Shown one piece after another: positions 23,626 to 37,000 of a stretch of DNA of 64,000 nt. A model generated the notes under the pieces. It was not told the origin of the DNA. It saw only the letters and a program-made list of their open reading frames with translations, and did not search any database. Made by a program: the position numbers and the translations under genes. Every line of letters starts with the position of its first letter. Positions within the stretch are counted from its first letter, which is position 1. This DNA is from Centropus unirufus. Its lineage: Eukaryota > Chordata > Aves > Cuculiformes > Centropidae. The stretch covers positions 759,354 to 823,353 of the forward strand of contig VYZI01000124.1 of the NCBI GenBank assembly GCA_013397695.1. The letters are read 5' to 3'.

Positions 23626-23716
23626 AAGATAATATCACCTGCTTGGTCCTTCTCCAATTCAGGTATTTCAGCTAGGCGACCTCCAGATATCCTTCTCCAA
23701 TATATTCAATAATATG
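23626..23716 (+). mobile_element. Probable CR1 3'-end remnant
   Basis: The stretch ATCACCTGCTTGG, then CTAGGCGACCTCCAG and CCTTCTCCAA at about 23634-23700, follows the order of the CR1 3' untranslated region (a GTGACCCTGCTTGG-like block, a GACTAGATGACCTCCAG-like block, then GGTCCCTTCCAAC). The terminal octamers are only hinted at by the following ATTCAATAATATG. It is strongly diverged and short, so the call is moderate. Confidence 0.4.
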
Positions 23717-24639
23717 CTGCCTGCTGCCTTCTCTAAAAGGCAAGCTACTTTCACTACCAACACTGTAAGGTGGTGATGAATTCTAAATGTATACCTTATC
23801 CTATCTCATCTTGGAGTATTTATATAGCCCCATTCCTCAAAAGCATACAGATGTAAAATGTAATCCTCAATGACTCTGTGGCTGGAAAAATCATACTGAA
23901 GTTCTTGGAACATGTCAGGAGCCTACAAAGAGCCTGGAAACCTTCAATAATACAGGCTGAAGATTCAAAATCTCTGAAGAACAAAAAAAAAAAAGAGAAG
24001 GCAGAGTTAAACACTTCAGCTCTCCAAGCAAAATGCATATATAGACAGGTACTGATTGTTGAAGTTCACAAAGGACTAAATGTTAATTAGACATAATTAC
24101 TAGAACCTAACAGAGTGTACCTAAGAGACCTGAATGGCTTAAATCCTCATAAATGTGTAAATATTATCTGGCAGACAGCACTAGCTTTGTTTTAAGATTG
24201 ATAATGCTGTATAATCTGCAGGAGATAAATTACTAATCATTTAATTCAAAAACTGAAAAGAGAAATCATTTCTTTCCAGCAAGGAGGAGGAAAGGAGAAG
24301 TAGAGAAGTAAATAACTCACATGTAAGAGAAATTAGAGACCTAGGTTCAATTATCATACTTGCCTGAAAGAGCTCAAAATTTTATCAGCCTCTTCCTAAT
24401 CTCATTCCTTGCTACCAGAACCCAGAGAAGTGTTGGCTTTCCCGATGGACTAGTGGATTGTCACTTTATATGTAAAATAGATAAGCTTCCATGGAAAAAA
24501 AAAAATTAACCCCTCATTTAGACTGTTTAAAAACATGCCCTCTATCTTCAGATTTATTAAACTGAAATGATAGTATGCTTCTTGCATTCTTTTGATGAAG
24601 TTGAGCATATTCTTAACAATCCCTATTCAAAACACGTCT
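23717..24639. other. Non-coding stretch, no gene seen
   Basis: AT-rich, with two A-rich runs (about 23982-23994 and 24495-24505). A tRNA-like phrase, GGTTCAATTATC near 24344, has no matching cloverleaf around it. Confidence 0.6.
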
Positions 24640-25135
24640 CATTAGATTGGGTTTCTCATGACCATGCCAAGAAATAGTCAACAATATCCTAGAATATTAG
24701 TCAACTTTTCTGGACCCCTTTGTATTCCAAGACAGTTTTGCCCAGGATCCTGATAAGTAGGTTCCAAAACAAGAAAAAAGGTTGCTCTTCTGAAGCCCAG
24801 GGTGATAATTCTGCTGTTTTTCTTGCTCATTCTTCTCTGGATGCAGCACCATCTTGTTATTGCAGATAAGGCTGCCTTTGACCTAAATCAGCCATCATCT
24901 AGATGTTCTTTCTAGTTTGTGAGTAGACTGTCCTCCCCTAGTTGGTTTATCCATAATTTGCAGCATGAAATTTCTTCAGTACATTCCAGAAATCATCTTA
25001 CTGTTTGTGACTCCTCTTGGTCAGGATGTATGTAGACAACGACTATATCATCTGTGCTGGTCTGTGCTATAACCTGTGCCTAAAAGCTCTCAATGGCTGC
25101 ATCTCCCTCATCATCTGGCTCAGATAGGACTTGTT
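24640..25135 (-). mobile_element. CR1 LINE ORF2 endonuclease fragment, antisense
   Basis: On the minus strand, reading from high to low coordinates, blocks of the CR1 ORF2 apurinic-like endonuclease appear in order: DDEGDAAIESF, DDIVVVYIHPDQEE, RxFLEC, PTRGG, VKGSLI with a decayed SDHE-like segment, and then the linker equivalents of WDKALEGKGVQESWL near 24690-24740. Between PDQEE and FLEC the part carrying the GDFNHP-type core of the endonuclease is missing, so the copy has an internal deletion there. Stops and frameshifts are frequent. The similarity runs directly into the GC-richer block on its right, which probably belongs to the same element. Confidence 0.7.
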
Positions 25136-25880
25136 TGTTCTCCCTGATGCCTGATACTGAGCCTGTTCCACATAGTTGGGTTTGAAGGTGGATCAGGAAC
25201 CTTCCTCCTGCTGCCAGGAGCCATCAGCTTCCAACCTTCCCCACTACAACTTCCCCATCTTTCACTGCCTATATGACCAGGGCCCCCAGTTCTCCTCCTC
25301 CCTTGCTTTGTGTGGCTCAGATTTTCCTTCAGATTTCATAGAAGACCATCTCAATTTCCCCCTTCATTTTCCCTGCTGTTGAAAACTCTTCTTCTCTCTT
25401 TCTGTGACTCAGGCCCTTGACTAGAGCAGTTCCTGCAGGAGACCCACAGCCTGCTCTACTTCCCTGGGCCTGAGCAGCCATGGTGGGTGCCATGGGGTTG
25501 GGAAATCCACAGCTGCACCATCTCCACGTGGCTCTGCACAGGCCCATGCAGAATGGATGCAGCACTGGCTGCTGCGGTGAGGACAGCAGACCCTTTCTCT
25601 GTGATGGCAGCTCTACTGGAGTGACAGTGCACAGCAAGAGCTGTACCTCCTGCAGTGTCCCATACCCTGCACTGCTCACTCCAGGGCTGCTTCAGTTCTT
25701 TTAGCCCTCCAGACCTCCTGCTGAGAGGTGCCCTGAGGAAAGGTAGGCATCTGCAGCATATCTTCTTTGGACAGAAGCTGGCGCAGGTATCAGCTGGTAC
25801 CACAGCTGTGCAGTATTAGACATTCACCCCCTCTCTATTTCTTTCAATGAAATGCAGCTGGCACTGTCTTGAAGCTCATG
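25136..25880 (-). mobile_element. GC-richer block, probable CR1 ORF1 / 5' part, antisense
   Basis: This block is clearly richer in G and C than its surroundings and lies exactly where ORF1 and the 5' part of the antisense CR1 at 24640-25135 would be. On the minus strand, GAAGCTGATGGCTCCTGGCA and CAGGAGGAAGGTTCCTG (about 25186-25230) resemble a CR1 ORF1 segment reading KLxxxxGSRRKxPxPP. Two overlapping minus-strand open frames of about 115 codons (25329-25679 and 25456-25803) contain phrases such as AAITEKGSAVLTAAASA and GTALVKGLSHRKREEE. I believe these derive from ORF1 but cannot prove it. If so, ORF1 is joined to ORF2 through a deletion near 25135-25185. The alternative is an unrelated GC-rich sequence. 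Confidence 0.4.
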
Positions 25881-27570
25881 ACCTGGAGCCCTAGGAGACC
25901 TGGGCTTGTTCCAGTGATAAGTTATAACCTGCTGCTGGCTATGGCTTCCATGGCAGAGCTGAGAGAAGTCTTTTTCTGAGGAATGACTATATTCTCAGTT
26001 GGCCTCAAATAATCTGAATAACACTGGACTTGCTTGCATACTTACAGACTATGTGGAAAATTATTCTCATCCTTTTTCATTTTGTCTATGCAATTCACTG
26101 CAGAAACAAATGCCTGATTTCCTTTGGGACTTGACAGTGTGTGCCAGGCACTAAACTGAAGGAAAACGTATTGTGTGTGAGTGAACATTTGCACTGTGAG
26201 ATTTAAAGTGTTTCCTATTGCTAGAAACCATCACACTTTACTCTGTGTATTTAGAGTGGCTGTCTTGTCCAGATCTTGAACCCAGTGAAGATCATATTGT
26301 GCTAGGAAAAGAGGAAATTTATGAATAAAAAAGAGGAAAATGAAAATAAAAACACCTTCAGAAGATAAGCAAACATATTAATGAGGGAGACAAAGCAAAA
26401 GACTGTGCTAGAGAGAGATAAAATATGATAAAATGCATTTTAAATTACATATGTTTGTCTAGGAGTTTCCTGTTCTGTAATTCTATTGTCTGCAAACTTT
26501 GTTCATCTAAATAAAGTTTCGATTGTAATAATTTAGCACAGCTTCAAATACTGTAATAGTTATTATGATTCTTAGAAACATGGGACACCTGACCCACATA
26601 GACCTTTCTTTTGAAGGACCTCACTATCACAGAAACATTTACAGACCACATCTGGTCTTGGAATGAGTCCCCCTGTGTACAGGACTTTAGTTAATACATA
26701 CAGTGCAATAGCCTTAGTCTATAGAGATCTGGGCTGGAGGTACCAGAGGTATTATTTTCCCTATCAGAAGTTCATATATGGGCACTAACTCATGTAGTAT
26801 TTGTTAAGGACAGTACCGATTTTCTTTTAACACTGGAAGCAAATAAAAAGGCAAAATAATTATTAGCATAATAAGATTTCTATGTACCTACTTTCCTACA
26901 GGCAAATTAGATCTATTTTCTTCCAGTATATGAAACTTCAGAGTTCAATTTACCTGATTACAAAACTTCTGCCTTTGTAAGGAGATAGTCTCTGAAGGTA
27001 AATACCATACTATATTCCTCTCCCTAGACATCTTATTCTTGCTGATAAAAAACCCTACTGAGTTATACAAGAATGCAGAATCAAGGCATCATAATGCCTT
27101 TTTTTTTCCTCAGTGTCACTGAAATGTATTAGGTAACTATTTATCAGAATTCACCTCTCCATCTTTGTTGTTTTCACCTGGGAAGACCAATATCATTTGT
27201 TCATTTACAACCTTTCAGCAATCAATCAAACTGAACATGTGACATTTACCTGTATGATAGTGCAGACTCGTTCCAGCTGTACTGTGAGAGGGCCTCATAC
27301 AAGCTATTGGTGCATCTTGGTGGAAAAGATACTACAAATCTCTAGTGCACAACAATATGTTAAGGGGAATGGAACATATTAAGTTGCTATAATGCATTTG
27401 GACCGAGAAGAAAGAGCAACATTCTTTTCTGATTCAATGCACGCAGTACAGGAAATAGATAATGCCACAGAAATTATCCATTTCCATGGGTTAACTGGAA
27501 AAAAATAGAACTTACAGTTCCTACAAGATCCTTCAAACATATGTACTTCAGATGTGCTTTATTTCTTCCT

Positions 27571-27592
27571 ATGTGTGCATATGCACACACAC
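27571..27592. repeat. Alternating purine-pyrimidine palindrome (Z-DNA/cruciform prone)
   Basis: Twenty-two bases alternate strictly between purine and pyrimidine, and 27572-27589 is a perfect 18-bp palindrome centred on GCATATGC and flanked by TG/CA runs. Confidence 0.8.
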
Positions 27593-27894
27593 TCACAGTT
27601 GTAGTATGTAAGTACATAAGCACTTCATTAATACTATAGTATCATATTACTGTTATCAGAAGTCATTAATAAGATGGGGACTAATTTCCACCATTTAGGA
27701 AGGAACAATATTTTCCTTGTCTGTGGAAAATATTGAGTAGACCATTCAAGATAAGAGACCCTGAGAAATAAAGGCAACATGCAACACCTTAAATATTCCA
27801 CTTAGTGAAATGAAAATTATCTGTGTGTATATATTAAATTCAATAAGAGTGATCAAAATCAGGATTTGCACTTTGTTGAAATATAATTTTGTTT

Positions 27895-27940
27895 TCTCTT
27901 GATGTCCTTTCCAACCTTACATCAATTCAGTCATTGGACG
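27895..27940 (+). mobile_element. Very weak CR1 3'-end trace
   Basis: GATGTCCTTTCCAACCTTAC at 27901-27920 resembles the GATCTTAAAGGTCCTTTCCAACC-type end of CR1, and the next bases faintly recall the terminal octamers. It is only about 40 bases and may be coincidence. Confidence 0.2.
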
Positions 27941-30900
27941 CTCTCTCTCAACTTAATACTTGAGTAGAATAAGAAAGTAGAAAATTCCTGGGAGGACAAA
28001 AAAATATCTTCTGTGCTCTCAGCTGCTTCATTAGATAGCTAGTTATCAGTGTAAGCTCTGGTGCACTGGAAACCTCCTGCTGCTTTTTGGACCTGCTGCT
28101 GATAGCACTCTTACTGTCTTTGTCCTTTTGATATGTCTCCCTAGGAATTTCTAACCTACAGTAGCCACAAATGCTTCTACTATCTACTCACCTCTGCAAG
28201 TGTTTTTATAAGTATAAAAAGGACTTCCCTTTCTTATCTTCCATAAAGTAAGAAGCTGACCTTCACAGTTTTCTAGTAGTGAACAAAAGGATGTGAGGGA
28301 CCAAGGCATCCATAGAAAAGAAGGAAAGTGGATTTGCTGAAACTTTTGAAGTATCTTTTGCCCTGATTATCCTGGTTAAAGCAGAGCAAGAATAAAGTGA
28401 GAGAGCAGCAACCATCCTTTTCCTTGTTATCTGTGATTAGATCATTCAAAAATAGTGGGACAGTATCAGTTGCTATTTGTATTTCATTTCACTCCTGGTA
28501 GGGGGCCAGAGCCTTATTGTTCTAAAAATATGGAATAAAACAAGTCTTTCTTGAAAGATATCATCTGTCTAACATGGAAACCCTCTGAGACATGTTAAGG
28601 AAAATAGGCGCAAAGTATGTGAAGTGTATTTCCTAAGATTGGAGGGATAGTAGCCAACGCCCAGTTCGCACAAATTCTAAAAGTAGGGTGACAAAACAGA
28701 AACCTTGGAGTGGATCTAGAATTTGTGTTTGAGTGGAAAAAAAGTGATGAAAGCAGTATAAGAAAAATTCGAACCAGGTTTTGTCTCTACAATACCCTGC
28801 TGGGCAACAACATGAAGAATGTAACATTTATTATGAGCCAAAGGCGAAGAGTGGGGTGATCGGAGGTGAATAGGGATAAAGTTGGCCTGTGGTTCATAGC
28901 CCACTTATTGTGTCTGTAATCTTTGTAAGGTTCTTCTCCTTTTGATTAGCCCTTCTCTGTGTGCAATAATAAGTCAAGTAAATTTATGGGGAAAAAGGTG
29001 CATCTCATACACAACCAGGTCGGCCCCTCTGAAATATTTAGCTAAGCATTTTTAACACACAACAGAATCCATGACAGAATATCAAGGTACTTCCCATGTT
29101 ATCCACACACTTTCATGAGAATCAGAAATTCTGCTTGTCTTTATTTCTTATAGAACCTATGAGATTTTTCATCTTACTATAAAATGACACTTAGGATAAT
29201 TGCAATAAGGCTGTTTCTATATGAAGAACTAACTGATTAATCCATTGGCACAATAAGAGACACACCAGACAAGAAGCAGCATGCATTTATACAGCCTTAT
29301 AAACACACTGACGATAGGGTTATATGTCTCATTGACATATGGATAAATCAATACAAACTCAAAGCAAGCATTACTAATAACCAACTCCTGTTATGAAATA
29401 TTGTGATAAACAGAGAAGCATGTAACCTACATTTTGTGAGACTTTGACCTTGCATCATCTCTTCATGGCTTATATTTGTTTTAAGTCAATAACAAATATT
29501 ATTGTCTATAGACTATGAAGCTGTCAAGTACATAAGTACTGGATTTTGTTTTTTGTTTTTAGTCAATCAGCTGTAAAAAAACCTAGAGCTCATGTTAGCT
29601 AACGCAGTGGTATACATTATTCTCTAATAAGATAAAAAAATCTATGTAAGTGTGAATGTCCTTTGAACACAACAGAATATAGTTACCTTTGTTCTCTTTT
29701 CTTGTACCCACAAATGTAATTATACAGTGATTTGCTTATTCTTTATTTATATAACAGGTATTTCGCAGGAATTTGTGTGCTTACAAGTCCTATGTTCATA
29801 AGTAAGCTGTATTCCTTCTCTTTTTTAATGTGGATTCTTAATTTAAAGTGTGAAATTGCAAATGTCCCCTCATGAATAGAACAATATTAATGAAGTATGT
29901 AGGGAGCTATGTAAAATGACAATAACTCCAGGGCTACATGCATACAGACAGCATGGCCCAGATTCATTCTAGTTAGCTACGTTAATGTACATGACTAAAT
30001 TAAAAGCACAATTGCTGTAGGCTGTCTGCATCATTAATGGAGAGAAATGAGGAGTTTCAGAGGGCAGTTTGCTGGGTATGAGACCTGAATCATGCTCTTG
30101 ATGTGGGTTTCTCTCCCCCTTGAACAGAACCTGGGGCAACTAGGTGTCCACTTTAGGACTTGGAATTTAATGTTGAAATATTACATTTGTTATGTATTTC
30201 ATGGTGGGAAGACAAGCCAAGGTTACCACAGAGAGTGTAGATAGGACATAAGAATCAACCTTCTGATAGAAGCATACAGTCGCATCTCTGGACCTTGACA
30301 GTGAGAGTCTAAATTAGCTGGAAGACAAAACAAGCCAGGTGGGAATGAATAGCCATACATAATTTAAAAATATATGGTTGATGTTCCCTGGATGAAATAT
30401 AAAACTGTATTATACCATATTTTATGTGTTAGGAAAAAAAGCACAGACATGACCAGTGAAAATTTGGAATTTCAAATATATATATACCTTGTGTACCCTA
30501 CTCTGAGGATAAGATTTTTCTGGATAGCTTCACTGTGATACACGTCTTATGATATAAGAGCCAATCCCTGAACAATTTTGGTTTTGTGTTATTGGAAGGA
30601 TACTAAAGGAGGAATTTGAATCTTGTAGGAATTTGAAGAATTAGCTTTGAATCTATGGCACATGGCACAGCATTTCTCTTTATCAGTTGTTTGATATTCT
30701 TTATCTGATCACCCGTGGTAGAGCTAGTGGTAGAAATTTAAAGAAAATATACCAGAAAAGAAAATATACCGGATAGGAAAATAAAGTGTGACCCAGTGCT
30801 GCAGAGTGGTAATTCAAACTGTGGGTGTTAGTAAACTTGGACCCAGATCAGCTTCCCATTTGACAGAACAGTGTCAAATTAATTTTTTTGGTAGGAATTG

Positions 30901-31804
30901 ATATTGAGATAATTCTTAAAATACATGGAAAATTAGATTCACTTACATTACATTGTCAGAAGTACAAAGGAATTTCTGCCTCATTCCATATTATGTCAGG
31001 AGGAGGCTTTCTATCCATTGTTTCCTTCACTACGTAATGCTGTCCATTGTTTTCTTCCATATGACATAAAATATGTCTGGATTTTTTTCCAGCAAATTCT
31101 ATTAATTTACTTTTTCTGAATCTCAGTGATATTTTTTATGATTCTTGAGCTCACCTTCAGATGTTTGTTAATTTGCCAACGGTTTTCCAGTTACATGAGG
31201 AAAAGGAACGCTCTTTCAGTTGGTGCCAACTTTTCATGATTTCCTGGATGCTTAGTGGACAATGGGTCCTGCTTCTCTGGGAAAAATGCCAAAATGGTAA
31301 AATTTCACTTTTATGGATGTGGGAGTAGGAGAATGGGAGTAGCCCATGCACAAACAAACATATACATTTGAATATACACATTCTTTGGCAGAGAAGACAC
31401 ACAAAGCGATTTTACTTCCACAGCAGCCCTTATTATGCATCGGTTTCTGCCTTAAAAACTCCTATGCATCAATATATGTATATATATTTTCACTGATATG
31501 AGCTCTACCTATAAAGAAGCCTGAGTTACTTATAGATTCTTCATTTGCTTCAAAGCAAAATCATAATGTCAATTTAATTTATTCGGACAATAGAGAAAGC
31601 AGGAAAGTGCTAGGTACGTAGTTGTTAAGACATCACTATAGTGAAGGATAGTTACTCAGGAGCTTTAATAGAAACCAAACTGTTAGCTGTAGTTCTCTCC
31701 TGTGCAATAAATATTCCAGTACATTTTATTTTACATTTGGTAATTCATTACATAGTTCTATTTCCTTTTCCCGTGTTAAATATTAACTTTTAGTGTTCTT
31801 TAAT

Positions 31805-31825
31805 TGTGTGCATGCACACATGCAT
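31805..31825. repeat. Alternating purine-pyrimidine palindrome (Z-DNA/cruciform prone)
   Basis: 31805-31820 is a perfect 16-bp palindrome (TGTGTGCATGCACACA). Strict purine-pyrimidine alternation continues to about 31825 and resumes in the nearby TATATATGTATACATG. Confidence 0.8.
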
Positions 31826-34000
31826 TTATATATGTATACATGGGTTTCTACCTCCAGCTGCAAGGTATTCTTCGGAATAGGTAGAATATCTGTCTAATAT
31901 CTTTGGTATTACTAGTTCTGGTTAGAGCACAAGCTTTTTAAATCTTATACTTCATAACCATACCCAAACAAGAATGTCATTAGCATGAATAACATTTAGC
32001 CCATGTATAGGGCTTGTACACCAGCAGCACTACATTTCAAGTTTAGAGAAATCACTAGTTGACACATGCATTTAACTTGCATTTAAAAAGTTCTCAGGTC
32101 ATATTGAATATACCTATTTTTTCCTCCAGTATGACCAGGGGAAAGATTGTCTGATGGTGCCAGAGCTAGTTCTGCCAAGGTTTATGTCAGAATAATATTT
32201 CTGTACCACCAGACTAATTATGAAGGAGTTTTATGGCTGGAATATCATCAGAATGGTAGGAAAAGTCTAGGCTGGACTAGTAGAGAGGGCTTCAAAGATA
32301 AGATGATGCTTATTTCCAACGCAAAGTCAAATAATCCTCGGTTGTTTAGAGAATCAGTAATATAGCTAACACTTTTTCTATGCAGTCCCTTCTGAGATGC
32401 AAACATACATGTAGAGCAGGAGTAAGAGATAAAATGAGATCTAGACTGGGATTATAATTATTTTAGAGTTTAAATTTATATCCTTTGCTCTTAAATCAGT
32501 GTGGTCCTCCTCAAAACTCCAAAGTTATTAAATAAAACAACACAAATAAAAAACCTCAACTCTCACACTGTTTTGAGTAACAAAAAGGTAGAAAATTCTG
32601 CCAAAAATTACATACTCTTATTCTCCTGATTTGGATATTAAAAAAAAATTTCAGAATGTTTTTATTCAAATATGGGAAAAGTTACAATAGCTTTTGAAAC
32701 AGGGCAATGTTGAAGGCACAAACTGAGAGTTCCCACTAATCTCTTGTCTGCCCTGCAATCTTTGCTTCATATTTTGGCTGGAATCTTCCAAAGCCGTAAA
32801 TCATTGAAGGATATTTTATGCCACATTAGCCACATCAAATGTTAAGATAACACAACACAAACGGCAAAGTTTTCCTAAGATCATAATGCAGGAGTAGCAT
32901 GGCCCAGAGGGCCACATATAAATTTACTCTGTGCCAAAAAAGGATACAAGTCTAGGGGAAAAAACATCTTTCTGGTGGATTTTCTTGTTTCCTTCCTGCT
33001 TGGAACATTATTATTCTTGTCTGAGTATTTATGAATATTCTGCTAAATGTGGATGGATATATTGATGTATATGCAACCAAACATCCTCAGAGGATAACAT
33101 GCAGGCAAACACACAGACATTTTCCTTTTGGCTTTACTATTCCCATGTGACTAATTATCTCTGCTATGCTGTGAGGCAATATTAATACAAATAGATGCAG
33201 TCATATCTGGAAAATCCTCCCACTTTTGCAAAAAACAAGCCACAAGAAACTCATTAATAGTTTAGTGCATGGATTTAAAAAGGATTGCCACTCCATCCTC
33301 TGGCAACTTAATTTTTATTTTAGAGAAAATGTATATTAATTGCTTGTGGAAATAAAGATTTTTGACAGGATATTAGACTCGCTACTCCCTGATCTTTCTC
33401 TCCCTCCATAATAAGCATTTTAGATTCCAGAAGGGACAAAGCTTAAATTACTTCAGTCCGGCTGTGGGAAAAGACTTATGGCAATTACAAATATCCATGG
33501 CTAGATAGGTGCCATGACAAACAGTCTAGTTACCGTAATAAGGTTATTTGAAACACGTGGCATGATTTCAATAAAATACAGCCTCTTAGTACCGGAGCAA
33601 ACTATTTCAATTTCATAAATCAAATACTTAGAGTAGTTCATTATTCTAAAGATTTCCTGTTATATAGTGCATTTATAGATACATATTGTATTGACTATTT
33701 GAAACAGCTGACTGCTAAGGTTCTCTACACAGAAAGTTACTTGCACTCTTTGTGGACATAAACTTGAACAGATTTGCTTTAGAAAAAGGCTCCTTTTTTG
33801 TTTTAACTGTTTGAATGAGATTAATCTTTTATTTCCACTATGGAATGTCTTGTGAATTAATAGCATTTAAAACAAGCCTGTAAAAGAAAAAAATATTATC
33901 TTTATACCAACACTACATAAACTTTGCAGATCTTCAGCATATACACATGCAGGCAACCAAAGCTGTTTATCATTAACCCACCCATAAATATTTGCAGTCA

Positions 34001-37000
34001 GATACATTAGAGAGAACAACTGTCACTGTTGACTTCCTCCTCAGCTATTTCTTCTATAGATCTGTAAGAGAAACCCAGGATAACTGTAGTACTAACAGAG
34101 AGAAATTGCACATCTTAAAGGCCAGTCTTATTTTCATACTAGTATACACGGATTTCAGTGAGATTAATCTAATATCATGAAGTAAAAGAAACCCTTCAAT
34201 ATTTGTAGTTGAAGTGATATTCTGGAACCTCTGGTTATAGTTGCAGTATGAATGCAGGAACTGCACAGGAGAGACATGTTGCTTTTTCTCATCTTCTTCC
34301 AAACAGTTGGAAACTACAGCTTTCTTGGTATGCCAAAGTACCTACACAGCAATAAAATATGGCATATCTACTCCTATATTTCTAGGGACAAATTATCTGC
34401 GCATGATAGTAACAAATATTAGGTTGTTTTCACTGGAAATATGTGATGATGTAGCACAACATGGTGTTAAAACAAGGTAACTGGACAGCTGGTGCAAGTC
34501 AGAACAGTAAGATCCATGTATGAATGACAATAGGTGCCCGGAGAAGAGTAAATAGGCTGTCGCAGTATTTTCTTCAGTGTTTCCCACAGAAATTGGTGAG
34601 TTCAAAATACCACAGGATAGGTGGACTGTCACTGCCCTTGCAGTTAGACACTATTGTGTTTAATATCCACAGATATTTATCTTTTTGTCAGAAATATGTC
34701 CAGATAATTTAGAAATTGTTACCAACCACAAATTCTTGTATGACTCGAAGACTAGCGCTACACGTCACACAATCTCATTTTCCCACTTTCACCTTGACAA
34801 TTTTTATTTCATTACTCCCTAGTTCTTTCATTCAAAGAAGTGCTGACCTGTGCTTGTTATAATATCCATGATTTTATAGACATCTACACATTGTTTAACT
34901 GTCCTTTTCCAGGCTCAACGGCTCTTTTTTTTAAACTAGTGAGGACCAGAGGTTAAGCTAGTGTTCAATATAAGGGCACACATATAGAGCCGTAATCTTC
35001 CTAGGACAGCGAAAAACTATAATTTTTTCTGTTTGTCTAAAGACATATACAATGAAGTTTCATTCCATTACCAGTTCTCCTAAGCATTATTATAAAACAA
35101 AAGTAAGAATAACCTTTACATTGGGTTTGCTGTTGCTATGACATTGGGTAGATTCAGGTTGGAATTTAGTGATAGGAATTCCAGCAGAAACTGGACAAGA
35201 AGTTAGTTTGTTCAAGTCTGTAACTTATAAAAAAAAAGTTTCTAGTATGGCTAGTTGAAAACAAAATCCTGAATGAACTCTACAATATTTCAGCTATTAA
35301 CAATAAATGCAAACTTGCTGGAAGCAGGAAAATAAATTTGCTAGATTGAAAGAAAATTACTAAAAATCATCAAAGCTAGTTCCTCCTGCCTTATCATGAA
35401 AATATCAGCTTTACGTATGTCTGGAGAGTCTAGGACTTCCTCCAAGAAAAAGCTTATAAAAAAACTTTTTTTTTCAGAGTAAGGGAAGAAAAATCATGCT
35501 AGCCCTAACTAGCACTAAATATAAAAACATATGCTGACATTTTCTTTAAACAGAGACTCAGATGAGAAATAGCACAACAAAAATATGTTAACATATGATC
35601 TTATACAGACAATATACAATGATAAAAAAGCTGCTTCCCATTTGAACGGTGGATCAAAATAAAGTATTAATTGGTACATCCTCTCTCATTCTTTACAGAA
35701 ACCTTTCAGAAATTATTTTTAATTTAAAATGACCTAGAGCTTTTTAGTCATGACATTGCCAAATACTGAGATTTTGCAAGCACAGTGGCCTGCAGACTGA
35801 TAGTTAATGTTGGAATTAACTTTCATCAGTCTAAGCAATTTGATAAAGAAGGATTTTTTTTTTATCTGGTTATTACAAGAATCAAAGCAATGAGGGTTTT
35901 CTAGTTGCTGTCTAGTAGCAATTCCGCTCTTCCTAGGCAAGGGAGTGGGAAGCCAGTAGCTTCTCTGCACCTACCACATGTTCTGTTCAGTCTTTGAATT
36001 CTTAGATTTTAGAAGTTTGCCGGAAAAAATCTCTGTTTCTGGTTTTATGATCTCCCAAACATCCAGACTCATTCTGCTTGTGGAGTTTTAGCTGTTGTCA
36101 TCATAGTTTATAGATTTAAGATTCTTTTCCCTCAACTAATTCATGAGTACTGATGCTGAAAACAGCATCATACTTTGCCCTCATGTCAGGCTAAGCAGTA
36201 ATAGCCAAAGTTATTACTGAATTTTTAATGTGCTGTGGCTGCAAGTAAAGTCAATGGGTCTCATGGGAAACAGCTTTCAGTATCTGCATTATGGTTCTAC
36301 AGATGGAAGGTAAGTGGGAGGCAGCTTTCTTATAGGTCCTTTTAAAAGGTGGCATAAATATAGATTTCAGCAGGATATAAGCAGCTACCTATATTTAATC
36401 GGAACTAAGTAAAAGAGCCCCCTAACTCCTGGCATTTGGATTCTGGCTCTGATTTCAGGCTACAGAATAAACCTATCCCCACACATCATTAAGCCTTCCT
36501 TAGATTTGAGATATCTGTACCCAGAACGTTGGCAGAGACTTTCTTTAGTCAATCCAAAACAGGGATATTTGATACTTTCAAAGTGAGATTATGGAGGTAC
36601 ATTCAGCAGGATACATTTTCTTCACTAAGCCTCTCAATATCTATAGGCATCCTAGCTCTGGAGGAGTCTGGAAGCCTTTTTGTCTCCCCTGTGCTCAGGA
36701 GCTGCCAGATTGTCAATGCTTGCTTTTATTCCAATACATAAACTCAGTGTGATATTGGTTTGAAAATAAACTTCATACCCATAAGACTATAATCTGGACA
36801 CTAACATTTTTAAAAAACCTATTTATTTGTAATATAATTGCTTCTTTTTCAGGTCAATGGTCATACATTATAGCTGTTATTTGGGTTCTAAAACACTATT
36901 TTATTTTAACCACATTTTATTTTACCTTCAGCAGCACCATCTGATTGGGATAGGAGCTGTGCAATCAAACTATGTGATATATTTTTCAATGCAACAGAAT

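Larger units (their letters stand above)
25881..34000. other. Non-coding stretch, no gene seen
   Basis: Eight kilobases of AT-rich sequence without a recognisable exon or a clear transposon. The segments at about 29930-30060 and 33180-33340 have several TAAT and AATTGC-type sites and read like conserved non-coding DNA, which is an impression only. The small palindromes and one weak CR1-like trace are listed separately. Confidence 0.55.

Noticed and set aside
24341..24356. A tRNA T-arm-like phrase GGTTCAATTATC.
   Set aside because: No acceptor, D-arm or anticodon stem can be drawn around it.
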